Shown piece by piece: positions 1-7,950 of a DNA stretch of 64,000 bases. This DNA is from CAVRIA01 sp963721115 (GTDB lineage Bacteria > Desulfobacterota > Binatia > HRBIN30 > CADEER01): contig CAVRIA010000005.1 in assembly GCA_963721115.1 (NCBI GenBank), forward strand, positions 124,001-188,000, given 5' to 3'. Made by a program: the position numbers and the translations under genes. Position 1 is the first letter of the stretch. Each line of letters opens with the position of its first letter. Under the pieces are notes generated by a model. The model searched no databases. It was given only the letters and a program-made list of their open reading frames with translations, and was not told the origin of the DNA.

Positions 1-956
1 CTGGTGGAGAAACGTTGTTCGAACTCGTTGTAAACGAGAAACTGCGCAGTCACCGGCGGCGTGGTCTGGGTCAGAAAGTCCTCGCTGCAGGGGACCAACG
101 TCAGCTCGGTTCTCGCGGCGGCAGTGCCGGAGATCGGATCTGTCGCTCCGTCGAACAGGTGGTTGAGAATCAACACCTCGGCGCAGGGCTCATACTCGGC
201 GGCGTCGCCTCCGATGTTCAGGAAGCCGTCGCCGTTGTTCGCACCGAAGCTCTTCAACCCGACCGCATTGTACTCGGCGGCGTCCAGCTGACCATCGCCG
301 AGGCGCTGAATGGTGGCCGTTCCGACCAGGTAGTCTTGGCAAGCAGGCTGACCCGTATCGCCACAAACCGCCGGGTGCCGCGTGATGGGATCGGCCTGGA
401 TGCACTTCAGCTCGCCGATAAAGGTCGGTTCACTGACCGGGGGGACGCGCGTTCCCGCGTTGGTCCCGATCGCGCTCGGACAATCCCGTCGGAAGGGAAG
501 GCCCGGGCAGGGCAGGTGACCGTTGGCGAGGCTCAGATCGCCACTGGACCCGGCGCCGCTCAACCCGTTGAGAGCGCTCCAGGCGAGCGGCTGATTGGCC
601 GTCAGGACGACGTCGAAATTGAACTCTACCCAGCCCGGCACGCAAGAGCCGAGTAGCCCCGAAGCCGAATCGAAGCAGCTCGAAGAGGTCGTGCACACGT
701 CGCCCGTGTTGTTGCAGTGGCTGTTGGCGTTCACATAGAAGCAGTGAGCCGCCACAGCTCCGCTGGGATTGGTGTTCGTCAGCGTAATCTCGGTGTCCAC
801 CACGCCGACCTGGGCCACGACTTTGGGCCAGATGACGATGCCCGAGGCCTGGTCGGAATAGGTCGCCGCGTTTGCGGTCGGCATCCCGAGAGTCACGGAC
901 AGCAGGGAGAACGCGGCGGCCGCCCCCGTCAACCCAACTCGTTTCATGCTCAGCAT
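1..956 (-). CDS. Exported protein of an unnamed family (copy A), runs off the left edge
   Basis: The frame opens at an ATG at 956 preceded by AAGGAG seven bases upstream, and is still open at base 1, so the C-terminus is missing. Residues 1-30 form a signal peptide ending in TANA. The mature protein starts with the family motif SGIVIWPKVV, followed by an Asn/Thr-rich strand (ITLTNT), HCFYVNAN, a four-cysteine segment (residues about 65-85), GELKCIQ, EYNAVG, LTLVPCSEDF and FLVYNEFEQRFS. The same order of motifs occurs in the genes at 992-2479, 31506-32764 and 32824-34122. It lies 35 bp downstream of copy B and is probably cotranscribed with it. Function is not recognised; a secreted or surface beta-rich protein is inferred. 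Confidence 0.8.
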   Translation of the reverse strand, partial: MLSMKRVGLTGAAAAFSLLSVTLGMPTANAATYSDQASGIVIWPKVVAQVGVVDTEITLTNTNPSGAVAAHCFYVNANSHCNNTGDVCTTSSSCFDSASGLLGSCVPGWVEFNFDVVLTANQPLAWSALNGLSGAGSSGDLSLANGHLPCPGLPFRRDCPSAIGTNAGTRVPPVSEPTFIGELKCIQADPITRHPAVCGDTGQPACQDYLVGTATIQRLGDGQLDAAEYNAVGLKSFGANNGDGFLNIGGDAAEYEPCAEVLILNHLFDGATDPISGTAAARTELTLVPCSEDFLTQTTPPVTAQFLVYNEFEQRFST

Positions 957-991
957 TGGCTTTCTCCTTTCCTCAGTCGGGAGTGCCCGTG

Positions 992-2479
992 TCACGGCAG
1001 CCCCGTGAGGAGCGCCGGATCGAGAGTCATCTCGTCGTTCAGGCAGCGGTCACAGACGTTGATCGGGTCCAGTAGAGCGTCGCCCGTGGCGCAGTCACTG
1101 TCGGTCATGCAGGTCGCGCCGGTCTTCCGGCAGAGGCCGGTGGCGCCGCAATCGGCATCGATCGCGCACTGCTGCGCCAGGTTGGCGCGGCAACGACCGC
1201 TGCGGCCGATCGGATCCGGGTCGTTCGGATCGTGATCGAGGTCGACGAGAGCTACGTTGACTGCTGCGGTGGCGGTAGACGCAGTGGGTGACAGCGCCGT
1301 CGAGGCATCGGTGTCGTAGAACTGTTCGACCACGGCCAAGATGCCGGGGTTGGGCGCGCACACGCCGCCAACGCCACACTGCGCGTCGGTGGTGCAGACG
1401 CCGCCGCGATTCGCTCCGTCTCTGCATCGCCCGCTGGTTCCCTGCGGCGTAGACAGGCGTGTATTCAGCACTGAGCTTCCGAGTGGGCTGAACGCCCCGA
1501 AGTCGGCGGCGTCGACATTTGCCCAGCAGTTCAGTGTGAACCCACCGGAGCGCGGATTCTCGAACTCGTCCGTCACGTTGATGTTCACGGCGACCTGCTC
1601 GCCGAAGGGTTCGGCGAAGTTTTCCGTGCACGGGACGACCGTGATCTCGGTATGCACCGGGCAACCCGACGTCGTGCAGGCGGAGGCGTTCAGGCCTTCA
1701 GCGACGAAATTCGAGGCACCGGAGGCGAAGTGGGTGAACTCGACCGCTTCGGGACAGGCATTGTATTCGATCCCGTTCAGGTCGACGACCGACGGGCTCT
1801 CGGCGGCTTGGTCCGCTAACTGAATGTTGATAGAGTTGTAGGTGCTGATCTGGGTGGAGCCGAGCGTTTCGATAGTGGCCTCCCCCTTCAGCCAGTCGCC
1901 CGCCAGCAGACTGCCGTCCGGGTTCACCTGGAAGCACTTCAGCTCGCCGCGGAAAAACGGCGATCCGGGAGGTGGCAGGACACCGGCACCGCCGCCCGTG
2001 TCGTCGGGCATGGTGAGGAAGAAGCCCGGACACTTCTGGCGGGGTGGGCTGGTTCCGAAGTTCTGGCACGCGCCCGTCCCCTCCAACGTGGGATCGAACA
2101 CGCGGCCGGTCGACACTCTCCAGATGGTCGGCTGCTGGCGCGTCAGGATCACGTCGAAGTTACCGAGCTGCCAGTTCGTCTCGCACACGTCGCCGACGCC
2201 GCCTGTGCAATCGAACAGCGTCGAGCAGGTGTTGCCCGAGATCGCGCAGAACCCCGTACCGAGGACGTATTCGCAATGCGCGTAGGCTTGCATGTTGCTG
2301 GTGTTCGTCAGTGAGATCAGCGTGTCCCGCGTCCCATCCGCGATCACCTTGGGAAAAACCACCACCGAGCCAGCTTTGTCCGAGGAGATGTCGGCTCTGG
2401 CCCGCGCCCCTGAGAGCGCGAGGACCGCCAGCACCATTCCAAGGCCAGCCAGCCATGGACTTCGCTTCTGCACTCGCAT
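992..2479 (-). CDS. Exported cysteine-containing protein of the same unnamed family (copy B)
   Basis: A 495-residue protein. I chose the ATG at 2479 because AAAGGAGG sits six bases upstream and it opens directly into a signal peptide (about 29 residues, ending ARARA); longer in-frame starts lack this. Family motifs follow in order: SVVVFPKVI, ISLTNTSN, HCEYV, a Cys cluster, RQQPTIWRV, GELKCFQV, EYNACPEAVEF, VVPCTENF. The C-terminal third adds Cys repeats of the form C-x8-C-x5-C-x5-C (for example CTTDAQCGVGGVC and CAIDADCGATGLC) that look like small disulfide-bonded modules. A good promoter lies 64 bp upstream. Function unknown; extracytoplasmic location is well supported. Confidence 0.85.
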   Translation of the reverse strand: MRVQKRSPWLAGLGMVLAVLALSGARARADISSDKAGSVVVFPKVIADGTRDTLISLTNTSNMQAYAHCEYVLGTGFCAISGNTCSTLFDCTGGVGDVCETNWQLGNFDVILTRQQPTIWRVSTGRVFDPTLEGTGACQNFGTSPPRQKCPGFFLTMPDDTGGGAGVLPPPGSPFFRGELKCFQVNPDGSLLAGDWLKGEATIETLGSTQISTYNSINIQLADQAAESPSVVDLNGIEYNACPEAVEFTHFASGASNFVAEGLNASACTTSGCPVHTEITVVPCTENFAEPFGEQVAVNINVTDEFENPRSGGFTLNCWANVDAADFGAFSPLGSSVLNTRLSTPQGTSGRCRDGANRGGVCTTDAQCGVGGVCAPNPGILAVVEQFYDTDASTALSPTASTATAAVNVALVDLDHDPNDPDPIGRSGRCRANLAQQCAIDADCGATGLCRKTGATCMTDSDCATGDALLDPINVCDRCLNDEMTLDPALLTGLP

Positions 2480-2549
2480 TGCACGCCTCCTTTCGGTAAG
2501 TGCACCACCTGCGTACGGGATCCGAGCGTTCCCCGTCAAACGCGTCCGC

Positions 2550-2578
2550 TTTATCGCAATTTCAATCGGCGCTGTCAA
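2550..2578 (-). promoter_or_regulatory. Sigma-70-like promoter for the exported-family operon
   Basis: On the minus strand a perfect TTGACA (2573-2578) is followed by a 17-base spacer and GATAAA (2550-2555). The predicted start near 2543 gives a leader of about 64 bases before the ATG at 2479. The bases just 5' of the -35 box (CTTTTCCGCTTGACA) recur upstream of the second family cluster at 31329-31343. Confidence 0.6.
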
Positions 2579-2689
2579 GCGGAAAAGCAAAAGGACCCTG
2601 CACGTCATGCCGCGGTTGGGACACCACCAATCGCAGTATGGCACGTCCTGCAGGGGGAGACCAGTCGAATTTCGACCCGCGCCGCGGGC

Positions 2690-5083
2690 TCAGGGGCTCA
2701 CCCGGATGACGAACTCCGCACGTGGGCCGAGGGTCCCCCCCGTATCGCGCAACTGAACGGCGACCGTGGTGTCGCCGACCGGGAAGGTGACACTTTCCGG
2801 AACCTGGAAGCAGTACTGCTTGACGCTCCCGGATCCGAGGAAGGCGAAGTCCCCGTTCCGGTTGCGCGTGCAGGCGTTGCTGCCGGAGGTCTGGATGATG
2901 AAGCGGCACGCCATGTCTCGCATCGGGTCCGCGGCCGCCGGAGCGGTGAAATCCAGGGAAGAGAGACCCGGAACGCCGCCGTTCGGAATCGGCGGTGGTC
3001 CCTTGTCGCACACGAGGGCACTGCCGTTGCCGAGGTTTCTGTCGACGAGGATCTGCAGATCCGGCAAGCCGCTCTGCGGCGCCAGAATGTCGCCCGGCAG
3101 CCGATTCGAGGGCCCCCGCGCGCCCTCGACGATGAACAGAAAGCGCCCCTGACTTCGCTCGTATACGCGGCGTCCCCCGGGGTCGAACTCGGGGGTGGGT
3201 GTCGGCGTCTGCTGGCACGCGAACTCGCAGCAGAAGGAGCAGCCGTCCGGATCCACGGGTGCGGCAAAGCTGACCCGGGGGCCGGTCTCGAGCGGTGTCT
3301 TGGTGCGCGTCGGGGTGAGGGTCCTCGTCGATGTCGGCGGCGGCGTTGGGGTGGCCGTGGACGTCCGGGTCACGGTGCGCGTGGCGGTCGGGGTCAGCGT
3401 AGTGGTCGGCGTCTTGGACACGGTCCAGGTTGCCGTCACCGTCAGCGTTCTCGTCGGCGTGATGGTGAAGATCGGCGTCGTGGTGAAGGTCGCCGTCGCG
3501 GTGAACGTCGGCGTGCGGGTCTCGGTCTCCGTCCTGGTGGGCGTATCGGTCCGGGTCGGCGTCTGCGTTCGCGACGCCGTGACCGTAGTCGACGGCGTCG
3601 GGGTCCACGTCGCGGTTTGCGTCGAGCTCGGCGGCGGCGTGAAGGTCGAGGTGCGAGTCGGGGTCGCGGTGCGAGTCGGCGTACCGGTGCGGCTCGGCGT
3701 CGTCGAGAAGGTGGGGGTCGGCGGCGCCGGGGTAAACGTCGGGGTGCGCGTATGACTGGTGGTCGGGCTCGCGGTCTGCGTGCGCGTCGGCGTCACCGTC
3801 CGGCTCGGCGTCGGCGTGCGCGTCCCCGTCGATGTACGACTCGGCGTCGTGGTGTGCGTCGGCGTGGCGGGGGCCGGCGTGCTGGTCGGCGTCCGGGTAG
3901 GGATGGGAGGGATCGTCGATGTAGCGGTCCGCGTGTGCGTTGGTTCCGTCGTCGGCGTCGGACTGCGGGTCGCCGAAGCCGTACGGCTCGGCGTGAGCGT
4001 CCGCGTCGCCGTTTCGGTCCGCGTCGGGGTCTGCGTCCGCGTCGGCGTCGAGGACGGCGGGCCTAGCGTGAAGGTTGAAGTCCGAGTTGGCGTCGAGGTC
4101 GCGGACTCCGTCACGCTCGAAGCTGCAGTGCCCGTCGGCGTCGAGCTGGGGGTAGGAGTGTGCGGGACCGGAGTATGGCTCGGCGGGATCGACGTCGGGC
4201 TCGGGGTCGGGGACTCGGTCACCACGGGGTCCACACGCGGGGTAGCCGTGCCCTCGGCGGAGCCCTCCGTGGCGGTGGCCGTCGGGGCCGTCTCCTCCAC
4301 AGACGCAGTTGGCGTCGCCGTGGCCGTCCGCGTGGCCGCCAAAGTAGGCGACGGCGTGGGGGTCGGCGTGGAAGTCGCTAGCAGGAGGGTGGAGGTGGCG
4401 GACGCCGTGGGTATCGGTGTTTCCGGCGGCGAAGAGGGTGTCCTGCTGGGCGTCGGCGTGGGGACGGGAGGGGAAACCGTTGCTGTTGCCGATCGGGTCG
4501 ACGTCGGCGTTGAACTCGGGATCGGCCGCGCGGTATCAGTCGCAGTCGGAGAGGGGGACGCACTTTGCGCCGACGGCGTACTCGACGGTGTCGCTGTCCC
4601 CGCCGGCGGCGATACGGTTTCGGTCGTGCCCGGCGTCGCAGACGGGTTCGGGGTGGCACTCGCTTCCGCCGACGGGGTCGCGCTCGCCGTCGGCGACGAA
4701 AGTGTCGGCGTGGGACTCGCCGTCCGAAGCGGCGTGGAAGAGGCGGCTGGCGTTGGTTCTTCTACCGTCGCCGTTCGCGTCGGCGTGGCGGTGGGTTCGA
4801 ACGTCGCGATCTGCACGATCCGAGGGAAATCCGCCGCGGAGACGCGTCCGTCGCCGTTGGCATCCGCATCGGCGCAATCGTTGTCCCCGAAGACGGCATG
4901 TGCCAGTGCCGCCAGATCGAGCTCGTCGACCACCCCGTCGCAGTTCGCATCGCCCGCCACCGGCTGAGCCGACGCCGGGCTCGGAGGGGCGACGAAAAGC
5001 AGCGCGAGCAACGCGAGCGAGGCCACCAGCCGCCATCCTCGTCCGCAAACCCGAGGCCGTTGGCCCGTGTCGAAGCTCCCCAT
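2690..5083 (-). CDS. Secreted dockerin-type protein with a very long Thr/Pro/Ser-rich region
   Basis: A 797-residue protein starting at the ATG at 5083; an ATG at 5134 is in frame and possible, and neither has a clear ribosome site. A long n-region and hydrophobic core (LVASLALLALLFVAPP) end in PASAQ. Residues about 45-95 form a dockerin-like pair of calcium loops (GDANCDGVVDELDL and DANGDGRVSAADF). Then come about 500 residues of TPTxT-type low complexity resembling a mucin stalk. The C-terminal 190 residues are globular with six or more cysteines and no recognised catalytic motif. By analogy with dockerin proteins it may be tethered or O-glycosylated at the cell surface; this is inference. 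Confidence 0.8.
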   Translation of the reverse strand: MGSFDTGQRPRVCGRGWRLVASLALLALLFVAPPSPASAQPVAGDANCDGVVDELDLAALAHAVFGDNDCADADANGDGRVSAADFPRIVQIATFEPTATPTRTATVEEPTPAASSTPLRTASPTPTLSSPTASATPSAEASATPNPSATPGTTETVSPPAGTATPSSTPSAQSASPSPTATDTARPIPSSTPTSTRSATATVSPPVPTPTPSRTPSSPPETPIPTASATSTLLLATSTPTPTPSPTLAATRTATATPTASVEETAPTATATEGSAEGTATPRVDPVVTESPTPSPTSIPPSHTPVPHTPTPSSTPTGTAASSVTESATSTPTRTSTFTLGPPSSTPTRTQTPTRTETATRTLTPSRTASATRSPTPTTEPTHTRTATSTIPPIPTRTPTSTPAPATPTHTTTPSRTSTGTRTPTPSRTVTPTRTQTASPTTSHTRTPTFTPAPPTPTFSTTPSRTGTPTRTATPTRTSTFTPPPSSTQTATWTPTPSTTVTASRTQTPTRTDTPTRTETETRTPTFTATATFTTTPIFTITPTRTLTVTATWTVSKTPTTTLTPTATRTVTRTSTATPTPPPTSTRTLTPTRTKTPLETGPRVSFAAPVDPDGCSFCCEFACQQTPTPTPEFDPGGRRVYERSQGRFLFIVEGARGPSNRLPGDILAPQSGLPDLQILVDRNLGNGSALVCDKGPPPIPNGGVPGLSSLDFTAPAAADPMRDMACRFIIQTSGSNACTRNRNGDFAFLGSGSVKQYCFQVPESVTFPVGDTTVAVQLRDTGGTLGPRAEFVIRVSP
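3291..4800 (-). repeat. Coding low-complexity tract (TPT-type repeats)
   Basis: About 1.5 kb inside the dockerin gene encode imperfect repeats of the type TPTRT, SATPS and TSTPT. The DNA repeat is degenerate at third positions, so it is a protein-level repeat rather than a simple microsatellite. Because codons are arranged around GTCGGCGT-like units, long open frames also appear on the other strand; these are artefacts. Confidence 0.75.
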
Positions 5084-5348
5084 CAACGCTCGTGGCCGGC
5101 CGCGCAGGCGCCGGAGCCGCCTCCTATGCTCCATCGGATGGAACTTTTCAATCAGGCCACTCAAGCGCGCACGCCCCTTCCCCCTCGCATTCCCCCGGTC
5201 AGGTCGGGGAGATGCAACACGGAGATGCAAAAGGCAGCAGCTATCTTGCATCCGTCCCCCGACCGGGGGTCGGCACCCGTTCCGCGGGCATCGAAACTTC
5301 GCTTGCCCACCCTCCTTTTCGGGACTAGCCTGACATTGGAGAGGAAAG

Positions 5349-5543
5349 ATGGACCAGTTGTCCACACTGTTTGAGCTCCTAAGCCAGCACCCGGCGCTGG
5401 GCGCCGGGACGGCATTCGCGCTGGCCGTCGGCTACTACCTACTACAGCGCAAACCCCGCATGGTCCGCGAAGCGGACCGGCAGCTCGAGGAGCTGCAAAA
5501 GAAACGCGGCGGAGAGTACAACAAGCTCCGCCCGCCCACCTGA
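5349..5543 (+). CDS. Small single-span membrane protein
   Basis: 64 residues, with GGAGAGGAAAG immediately before the ATG. One hydrophobic segment (about residues 17-32, LGAGTAFALAVGYYLL) is followed by a charged, helix-prone tail (VREADRQLEELQKKRGG). It lies divergently from the dockerin protein. No family is recognised. The strong ribosome site and clean membrane topology support it as a real gene. Confidence 0.6.
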   Translation: MDQLSTLFELLSQHPALGAGTAFALAVGYYLLQRKPRMVREADRQLEELQKKRGGEYNKLRPPT

Positions 5544-5696
5544 CGCGCCGAAAGGGCGGCCGCGACACGGAGGAGCCAGGTCGGGCGAGCCATCGAGCGT
5601 CCCCCTGGCGATTTGCCAGACGCCGATCCGCGTCTTCTACGGACCCAGCTGCAGAAAGAACGAGCAGGGCGGGGCAATGCGCCCCATTTCGTATTG

Positions 5697-5726
5697 TTGA
5701 CATATAGATGAAATGCGCTACATATT
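5697..5726 (+). promoter_or_regulatory. Possible promoter of the DprA-like gene
   Basis: TTGACA at 5697-5702 and CATATT at 5721-5726, 18 bases apart, in a short A/T-rich island. The -10 would lie inside the annotated start, placing transcription near 5733 next to the in-frame GTG at 5731. A leaderless shorter start is therefore an alternative to the ATG at 5713, which has no ribosome site. TATAGAT (5703-5709) could be another -10. Confidence 0.3.
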
Positions 5727-6681
5727 ACTCGTGGACGAAGCGACGACACTGGCGTTGATCGCGCTGTCGGAGCTCCCCCGGGTGGGAGAACGAACCCTGG
5801 TTCGCATCCAGCAGCTCGCGGATTGGAACGGTCTGCCGCTGGCCGCGATCCTACATTTGCCCCCCGAACGCCTAGTGGAGGAGTACCGCGTTCCACACCA
5901 GGCCGTCCGGCGCCTGACGGAGCAGGGAGATCGACACCTCGCCGGCTGCCGCCACATCTTGGCGACGCTGCAAGAGGCGCAGGCGCAACTCAGTTGGCCC
6001 GGGGACCAGGTCTATCCGCGCCGGCTCAGCGAACGGGCCGGGCAGGCGCCTCCCCTGCTCTACCTCTACGGCAACGTCGACACTCTGGGGGAGCGCACTC
6101 TGGGAATCCTCAACTCGCGCAACGTCACGGAGCACTCGGTGACCGCGACCCTACAGGTCGCCCGGCGGGCAGCCGCCGACGGATTCACCCTGATTACGGG
6201 AGGGATGAAGACGACGCATCGCATCGCCGCAGTCGCCACGCGTGCCACCGGGTCTCGGCGAGCCGTCGTACTCGATCGCGGTCTGTTTGCTGCCTTCGGG
6301 AACGATCTGTCCCGCGATCCCTTCGGGTTCGGACCGCGGCACTCGCGATTCGATCGCCGGACGTCGCTTGCCGTGTCGCCGTTTCGGCCCTACGACCATG
6401 CGACTCCGCGAAACGGACGGCGCCGGGACGAGATCATCGCCGCGTTGGCGGAGCTCGTGGTCGCGGTCAGCGCTCAGCCCGGCGGCGAAATCGAGCGCAT
6501 CTGTCTCCACGCTCTCGATCGCGGCCAGTGCGTCCTCTCCTGGCAGGGGGCCAACGACAGCTTGGTGGCCGCCGGGGCGACTCCCCTCGACCAAGCGGAT
6601 CTGGAGAGGGGATTGGGACGATTTCTGGACACCCCGCGCCGCCGCATCAATGCGGCATCTGGCCGGTCTCGAACACACTGA
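5713..6681 (+). CDS. Divergent DprA-like DNA-processing protein
   Basis: 322 residues. The N-terminus (ALIALSELPRVGERTLVRI) resembles the helix-hairpin-helix region of DprA, and YPRRLSERAGQAPPLLYLYG followed by GILNSRNVTEHSV and TLITGGMKTTHRIAA matches the Rossmann-like core in order. DprA proteins load RecA on incoming single-stranded DNA during transformation. Here the usual SGxAxGID-AH stretch is changed to TGGMKTTHR, and the region after it is poorly conserved. It may therefore be a paralogue with another nucleotide or DNA role rather than true DprA. The 3' end overlaps the convergent phosphoesterase gene by 35 bp. Confidence 0.6.
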   Translation: MRYILLVDEATTLALIALSELPRVGERTLVRIQQLADWNGLPLAAILHLPPERLVEEYRVPHQAVRRLTEQGDRHLAGCRHILATLQEAQAQLSWPGDQVYPRRLSERAGQAPPLLYLYGNVDTLGERTLGILNSRNVTEHSVTATLQVARRAAADGFTLITGGMKTTHRIAAVATRATGSRRAVVLDRGLFAAFGNDLSRDPFGFGPRHSRFDRRTSLAVSPFRPYDHATPRNGRRRDEIIAALAELVVAVSAQPGGEIERICLHALDRGQCVLSWQGANDSLVAAGATPLDQADLERGLGRFLDTPRRRINAASGRSRTH

Positions 6682-7891
6682 TCTCTCTTGGCGTCCACAG
6701 GCGGATCCGCTGCCCCGTGACACCGAGCCCGCTGTTGACGTAGAGAGCGGAGGAGCCGATTCGGAACAGCCCCCGGTCGAACCGGGTGATGAACTCGGCG
6801 AGGTTCCGCCGCCTGCCGCCGAACCAGGGCAGGGCGAGCTGCCCTCCGTGCGTGTGACCGGACAGCATCAGGGCGACCCCGCCCTCGGCAGCCTGCCCGA
6901 AGACGTCGGGTCGGTGCACCAGGAGGAGCACGGGGACGCCGGGGGGTGCCACTTCCAGAAGATCCGCGAGGCGCTCGTCGGAGACGATGCCACGGGCCCA
7001 GTCCCGGCCGCGGTCGTCGAGGCCGACCACGTGCAGGCGACCGGGACCGAGGTCCAGAGTGACCGCCTCGTCGCGCAGTACCCGGAAATCCGTCCACCGC
7101 CTCAGCTCCGACACGACGCGTCGCGCGTCGGCAAAGTGGTCGTGATTGCCTAGGATGGCACACACTCCGTGGCGGGCGCGAAGCTCTCCGAGAATCGGGA
7201 AGAAGGTCTCATAGTCCGCCAGCGGAGAATCGGCGATGTCGCCGGTGATGCAGATCAGATCGGGCTGCAGAGCGTTCACCCGGGAGACGAACTCGCGCAG
7301 CTGCCCCACGGTCAGGTTCTGGCCGACGTGGATGTCGCTGATCTGCGCGATGCGGATTCCACCCCCTGACGGCGAAAATCCGGGCAGCGGCAAGGCCATT
7401 CGGGTCACCTCGAGCTGCTTCTGCCCGAACGTGTAACCGTAAGCCATGGCCAGGGTGATCACCGTCATCCCGAGGGACACGATCCAGGTGAAGGCGTCGT
7501 CTACCCCAATACCGACGACCGCCTGGCCGCTTCGCGTGAGAGCCTGGGCGCTCAACGCGCCCAGCACCCCCCGGGCCACGGCCCAGAGGGCACCACTCGC
7601 CAGCATGAAACCGAAACATAACAGCGAGACGAAGGCGGTCGCGCTATAGACGCGCAGCAAAGGGCCTGCGAGTACCCGGCGCCGGCGGATGATGGTCCGG
7701 TTGATCGCGTACAGGCTGGCCACGGCCACGGCGTGCACCCAGAGCGGCAGGACTCGGCCCCTCCCCACCGTCGCGAGCCATGCGACACACGCCCACTGCC
7801 CGGCGCTGGTCGCCAGCACGAGCAGGCGAAAGAAGCTCCTATAGAAGTGGGCGATGGAGATTTCGCGGAGCCGGTTGAAGAGAGAAGTCAT
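6647..7891 (-). CDS. Membrane-anchored calcineurin-like metallophosphoesterase (YkuE/YaeI type)
   Basis: 414 residues from the ATG at 7891. The first 150 residues hold four hydrophobic segments. The C-terminal domain has the complete metallophosphoesterase signature: ISDIHVG, GDIADS, GNHDHF, and GHTHGGQ near residue 345, which supply the metal-binding Asp, Asn and His residues. Relatives hydrolyse UDP-diacylglucosamine-like or other phosphate esters at the membrane, but the substrate here cannot be told. The gene lies 59 bp downstream of the glycosyltransferase gene and is probably in its operon. Confidence 0.8.
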   Translation of the reverse strand: MTSLFNRLREISIAHFYRSFFRLLVLATSAGQWACVAWLATVGRGRVLPLWVHAVAVASLYAINRTIIRRRRVLAGPLLRVYSATAFVSLLCFGFMLASGALWAVARGVLGALSAQALTRSGQAVVGIGVDDAFTWIVSLGMTVITLAMAYGYTFGQKQLEVTRMALPLPGFSPSGGGIRIAQISDIHVGQNLTVGQLREFVSRVNALQPDLICITGDIADSPLADYETFFPILGELRARHGVCAILGNHDHFADARRVVSELRRWTDFRVLRDEAVTLDLGPGRLHVVGLDDRGRDWARGIVSDERLADLLEVAPPGVPVLLLVHRPDVFGQAAEGGVALMLSGHTHGGQLALPWFGGRRRNLAEFITRFDRGLFRIGSSALYVNSGLGVTGQRIRLWTPREISVFETGQMPH

Positions 7892-7950
7892 GTGTCGGGA
7901 AGGGTAGCGACAGTCGGCCGGGTGAACAAGCACGACTTGCCTGCCCGCCT

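Noticed and set aside
15..656. Open frame on the plus strand over the left edge gene
   Set aside because: It has no ribosome site or recognisable domain and lies fully antisense to the exported protein with signal peptide and family motifs.
3195..4967. Two long Val/Gly-rich plus-strand frames
   Set aside because: They are the complement of the Thr/Pro repeat codons of the dockerin gene; low-complexity sequence keeps the opposite frames open.
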